A DNA stretch of 64,000 nt. Source: CAZWSX01 sp964636985 (GTDB lineage: Bacteria; Planctomycetota; Planctomycetia; Pirellulales; Pirellulaceae). Location: positions 186,001 through 250,000 of the forward strand of contig CAZWSX010000003.1 in assembly GCA_964636985.1 (NCBI GenBank). The letters run 5' to 3'. Shown here one piece after another: positions 60,793-64,000 of this stretch. The notes under the pieces are model-generated. The model was not told the origin of the DNA. It worked only from the letters and a program-made list of their open reading frames with translations, and made no database searches. Position 1 is the first letter of the stretch. Every line of letters begins with the position of its first letter. The translations under genes were made by a program, and so were the position numbers.

Positions 60793-63700
60793 ATGTTCCA
60801 GTCGGTTTCGGCGAGCGCCAGTTTTCCCAAGCAAGAGGAAGAAATCCTCCAATTTTGGCGCGAAGGCAAGATTTACGAAAAATCGCTCGCGCAGCGGAAG
60901 GGGGCGCCCGACTTCGTCTTTTACGAAGGCCCGCCCACCGCCAACGGGATGCCGCACCCGGGGCACTGCCTCACCCGCGCGATCAAAGACCTCTTCCCGC
61001 GCTACCGCACCATGCGCGGCTACCGCTGCGAACGCAAGGCAGGCTGGGACACGCACGGCTTGCCTGTTGAGGTGGAAGTCTGCAAGGCGCTCGGCATCCA
61101 CTCGAAGGAAGAGATCGAAGCCTACGGCATCGAGCCCTTCATCCACAAATGCCAGGAATCGGTCTGGCGCTACATGCAGGAATGGGAACGGCTCACCGAG
61201 CGGATCGGCTTTTGGATCAAGCTCGACGAAGCCTACGTGACCTACCACCAAAGCTTCGTCGAAAGCGTCTGGTGGTCGCTGAAAGAACTGTTCAACCGCG
61301 GCCTCTTGTACCAGGGACACAAGATCGTCTGGTGGTGGGCTCAAGGGGGAACGGCTCTGTCGAGCGGCGAAGTCGGCCAAGGCTATCGCGAAGTCGCCGA
61401 CCCCAGCGTCTACGTCAAGTTTCCGCTGCTCGACGATGCCGGCAAACCGACCAAGACCTCGCTCCTCGTCTGGACAACGACTCCCTGGACCTTGCCTAGC
61501 AACCAGTTCGCAGCCGTTCACGAGAAGCTCGACTACGTCGTCGTCTCGGTCGGCGATACCGGTGAGAAGCTTGTCGTTGCTCAAGCGCTGGCGGAATCGA
61601 TCGCGGCCAAAGCGAAAGTCGAGTTCAAAGTCGAGAAGACGCTCAAGGGGAGCGAGCTCGTCGGCAAGCGCTACGTTCCGCCCTTTGATTGCTACTACAA
61701 GACGGACGCGAACAAGCAGGGGACGCTCGTCGCCGGCGGCAAGCAACATGTCGCGTGGCGGATCGTGACGGGCGATTTCGTCACCATCGATTCCGGCACC
61801 GGCGCCGTCCACATCGCGCCGGCGTTTGGTGAAGTCGACTACAGTTTGCTCCACACCGAAGGCCCGCGTTTTGTCGAGGGTCAAGGTCCGCAACTGATCT
61901 GCGCCGTCGCGCCCGACGGCGAGTTCACGCGCGACTTTCCCGAGTTCGAAGGCCGCTGGGTGAAGGATTGCGATAAGGAGATCACGCGCAATCTCAAGGA
62001 GCGCGGGCTCTTGTTCCATCAGGAACAATACCTGCACGATTACCCGTTCTGCTGGCGGGCGGAGCAGGACCCGCTGATCCAGTACCCACGCAAAAGTTGG
62101 TTCATCCGCACGACCTCGTTCCGCGATTCGATGCTGGCCAACAACAAGCAGATCCAGTGGCTGCCTGAGCACATCCGTGACGGGCGATTCGGCAATTTCC
62201 TCGAGAGCAACGTCGACTGGGCCCTCTCGCGCGAGCGTTACTGGGGAACACCGCTGCCGGTGTGGGTTTGCCAAGAAACGGGGCAGATGGAAGCAATCGG
62301 CAGCTACGCCGAACTCATCGGCAAGCCCGGTGCGAAGGGCATGGAAGTTTGGGCGGAGGCCAAACGCAAGAATCCCGAACTCTCCGATGACCTGAAAGTC
62401 CACAAGCCGTACATCGACGAGATCACGTACGACTCACCGTTCGCCAAGGGCGCGCACATGCGGCGGGTTTCGGAAGTGATCGACTGCTGGTACGACTCGG
62501 GCGCGATGCCGTTTGCCCAGTGGGGTTGGCCGCATCAAAACTCGGAGCGGTTCGCTTCGCAGTTCCCGGCAGACTTCATCAGCGAAGCGATCGACCAAAC
62601 GCGCGGCTGGTTCTATAGCCAACTGGCGATCAGCACGATGCTGTTTGGGAAGAACCCCGAAGGCGTCACGCCACCGACCAACGTCGCGAAGGAACAACCC
62701 TTCCCGCATCCCTTCAAGACGTGCATCGTCCTCGGACTGATGACGGCCGAGTGGTGGGAAACGAAGGATGGCAAAAAGGTCTTCGCATCCGAGGACGACG
62801 CCATCGCCGAATGCGGCAAGGGGAACTACGTTTCGCGGCACGGCAAGATGTCGAAGCAGAAGCGGAACTACCGGCAGCCACAGGAGATCTTCGATTCGTA
62901 CGGCGCCGATGCGCTGCGGTGGTACTTTTACGCGAGCCAAACGCCGTGGACAGGCATCCGCTACTCCGACCGCGCGATCAAGGACAGCATTCCTGAGTTT
63001 CTGTTGCGGTTGTGGAACTGCTACACGTTCTTCGTGATTTACGCCAACATCGACAAATTCGATCCCGGCGAGCGATTGAGTGGTAACGCCGGCCAATTGA
63101 CGCCCGACGTTCTCAAACGCGGCCGCGGTTGGCGACCGATTGCGCAGCGGTCGGAACTCGACCGCTGGGTGATCAGTGAACTTCACAAAACAACGGCTGC
63201 TGTCGTCGAGCGGATGGACGGCTACGACAACTACATCGCTTGTCAGAAGATCAACGAGTTCGTTGACGGGTTGTCGAACTGGTACGTCCGACGCAGCCGC
63301 GATCGGTTTTGGGCGAGCGATACCGAGTCGCCTGAGAAACTCGATGCGTATTGGACACTATACGAGTGCCTGGTGACGGCATCGAAGCTGGTCGCTCCAT
63401 TTGTTCCGTTCCTCGCGGAAACGATGTGGCGGAACTTGGCAGGCGTGTTCGGCGGGCGAGCCGTTGAGAGCGTCCACCTGTGTGACTACCCGACTGCCGA
63501 CAAGGGATGCCAGGACGAGCTACTTTCCGCGCGGATGAAGCTGCTTCGCGAGATCGCCTCGCTAGGCCGTTCCGCCCGGATGGATAACAAGCTGAAAGTC
63601 CGCCAGCCGTTGGCGAGCGTGCAAGTGATTCTGTCGGACGACACGCACCAAGCCTGGCTCGAAGAGCACGACGAACTGCTGCGAGACGAACTGAACGTCA

Positions 63701-64000
63701 AGCAGATCGGCTACAGCAGGGAAGGGGATCGCTACATCACTTATCTGGTGCAGCCGAATTTCAAGCGGTTGGGACCGCGCGTCGGCAAATTATTGCCCGC
63801 CTTAAAGCAAGCACTCACCGCGGCCGATGGCGGCGCGCTGTTGGCGGAACTCTCGGCCAATGGCAAAGTCGTTTTGACGCTGCAAGGCGAGACGGTTGAA
63901 CTCGACGGCGAGGATTTGCAGGTTCGCCTGCAAGCCAAGCCAGGCTGGGCCGCGGCGCAAGGTTCGCAATGCGTGGTGATCCTCAACACGGAGATCACGC
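60793..64000 (+). CDS. ileS: Isoleucine-tRNA ligase, 3' end beyond the window
   Basis: The frame runs from ATG 60793 to the window edge (1069 codons, no stop yet). The class I signature is H55-P-G-H58 in GPPTANGMPHPGHC; the KMSKS motif is KMSKQ at 685-689, followed by KRNYRQP. The editing domain contains TTTPWTLPSNQ and GTGAVHIAPAFGEVDY. KMSK-x2-RNY rather than KMSKSxGN points to the eukaryote-like IleRS2 class, often less sensitive to mupirocin. The enzyme charges tRNA-Ile and hydrolyses mis-charged valine. The C-terminal anticodon region is mostly present. Confidence 0.96.
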   Translation, partial: MFQSVSASASFPKQEEEILQFWREGKIYEKSLAQRKGAPDFVFYEGPPTANGMPHPGHCLTRAIKDLFPRYRTMRGYRCERKAGWDTHGLPVEVEVCKALGIHSKEEIEAYGIEPFIHKCQESVWRYMQEWERLTERIGFWIKLDEAYVTYHQSFVESVWWSLKELFNRGLLYQGHKIVWWWAQGGTALSSGEVGQGYREVADPSVYVKFPLLDDAGKPTKTSLLVWTTTPWTLPSNQFAAVHEKLDYVVVSVGDTGEKLVVAQALAESIAAKAKVEFKVEKTLKGSELVGKRYVPPFDCYYKTDANKQGTLVAGGKQHVAWRIVTGDFVTIDSGTGAVHIAPAFGEVDYSLLHTEGPRFVEGQGPQLICAVAPDGEFTRDFPEFEGRWVKDCDKEITRNLKERGLLFHQEQYLHDYPFCWRAEQDPLIQYPRKSWFIRTTSFRDSMLANNKQIQWLPEHIRDGRFGNFLESNVDWALSRERYWGTPLPVWVCQETGQMEAIGSYAELIGKPGAKGMEVWAEAKRKNPELSDDLKVHKPYIDEITYDSPFAKGAHMRRVSEVIDCWYDSGAMPFAQWGWPHQNSERFASQFPADFISEAIDQTRGWFYSQLAISTMLFGKNPEGVTPPTNVAKEQPFPHPFKTCIVLGLMTAEWWETKDGKKVFASEDDAIAECGKGNYVSRHGKMSKQKRNYRQPQEIFDSYGADALRWYFYASQTPWTGIRYSDRAIKDSIPEFLLRLWNCYTFFVIYANIDKFDPGERLSGNAGQLTPDVLKRGRGWRPIAQRSELDRWVISELHKTTAAVVERMDGYDNYIACQKINEFVDGLSNWYVRRSRDRFWASDTESPEKLDAYWTLYECLVTASKLVAPFVPFLAETMWRNLAGVFGGRAVESVHLCDYPTADKGCQDELLSARMKLLREIASLGRSARMDNKLKVRQPLASVQVILSDDTHQAWLEEHDELLRDELNVKQIGYSREGDRYITYLVQPNFKRLGPRVGKLLPALKQALTAADGGALLAELSANGKVVLTLQGETVELDGEDLQVRLQAKPGWAAAQGSQCVVILNTEIT

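Noticed and set aside
60712..62403. 563-codon open frame antisense to ileS
   Set aside because: It is the mirror of a strongly conserved synthetase in high-GC DNA and has no family resemblance.

Overview
The window is GC-rich, densely coded and free of rRNA, tRNA, prophage or CRISPR. It reads as chromosome of a Planctomycetota bacterium, most likely of the Pirellulales/Pirellula type. The indicators are two PSD1 (haem c/DUF1549/DUF1553) plus DUF1501 gene pairs and a third lone DUF1501 gene, a PQQ-propeller protein carrying the WPQWRGP start motif, membrane proteins with the RFSLRTLL anchor, abundant Ser/Thr kinases, an ECF sigma factor overlapping a kinase gene, and secreted cysteine-rich protein. 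Species cannot be read from the sequence.

Layout. 1-4.8 kb: end of a cysteine-rich repeat protein, a SAM methyltransferase and a secreted GH32 fructan hydrolase. 4.8-14.2 kb, all minus strand: REC-HD-GYP, a stand-alone HPt protein, a FadL-type outer-membrane channel and a 2009-residue Ser/Thr kinase/AAA/TPR/GAF/histidine kinase/receiver hybrid; together they could form a phosphorelay ending in c-di-GMP turnover. 14.6-24.8 kb: DksA-like zinc-finger protein, PQQ propeller, a membrane-anchored squalene-cyclase-like protein whose single helix carries a TonB-like S-x3-H motif, ribosomal protein L33, RecJ, an ABC-2 type permease and an Rpn-type nuclease. 24.8-37 kb: ECF sigma factor/WD40 kinase operon, DUF1501, two LRR paralogues and a HEAT-repeat protein. 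37-47 kb: argH, then two PSD1-DUF1501 operons facing each other, with a REP-associated tyrosine transposase (RAYT) between them; the RAYT gene is framed by inverted 34-bp REP palindromes. 47-54.9 kb: Der GTPase, lone ABC ATPase, TPR protein, CBS protein, small membrane protein, barstar-like protein, DNA-alkylation-repair-type HEAT protein and a kinase with a CBS-like tail. 55-64 kb: outer-membrane barrel protein, btaA and btaB for phosphorus-free betaine lipids, two hypothetical proteins and the 5' part of an IleRS2-like ileS.

The most distinctive non-coding content is a set of palindromes that share a GTAG or GTGG head and occur mostly as inverted pairs: around the RAYT gene, upstream of argH, after the L33-side terminator region, and next to the CBS-tailed kinase. 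Short AGGCTCC heptamer arrays and a possible 0.26-kb inverted-repeat element between btaA and btaB add to the repeat load. Starts were chosen from ribosome-binding sites, signal peptides and avoidance of overlap with divergent genes; several are shorter than the longest open frame.
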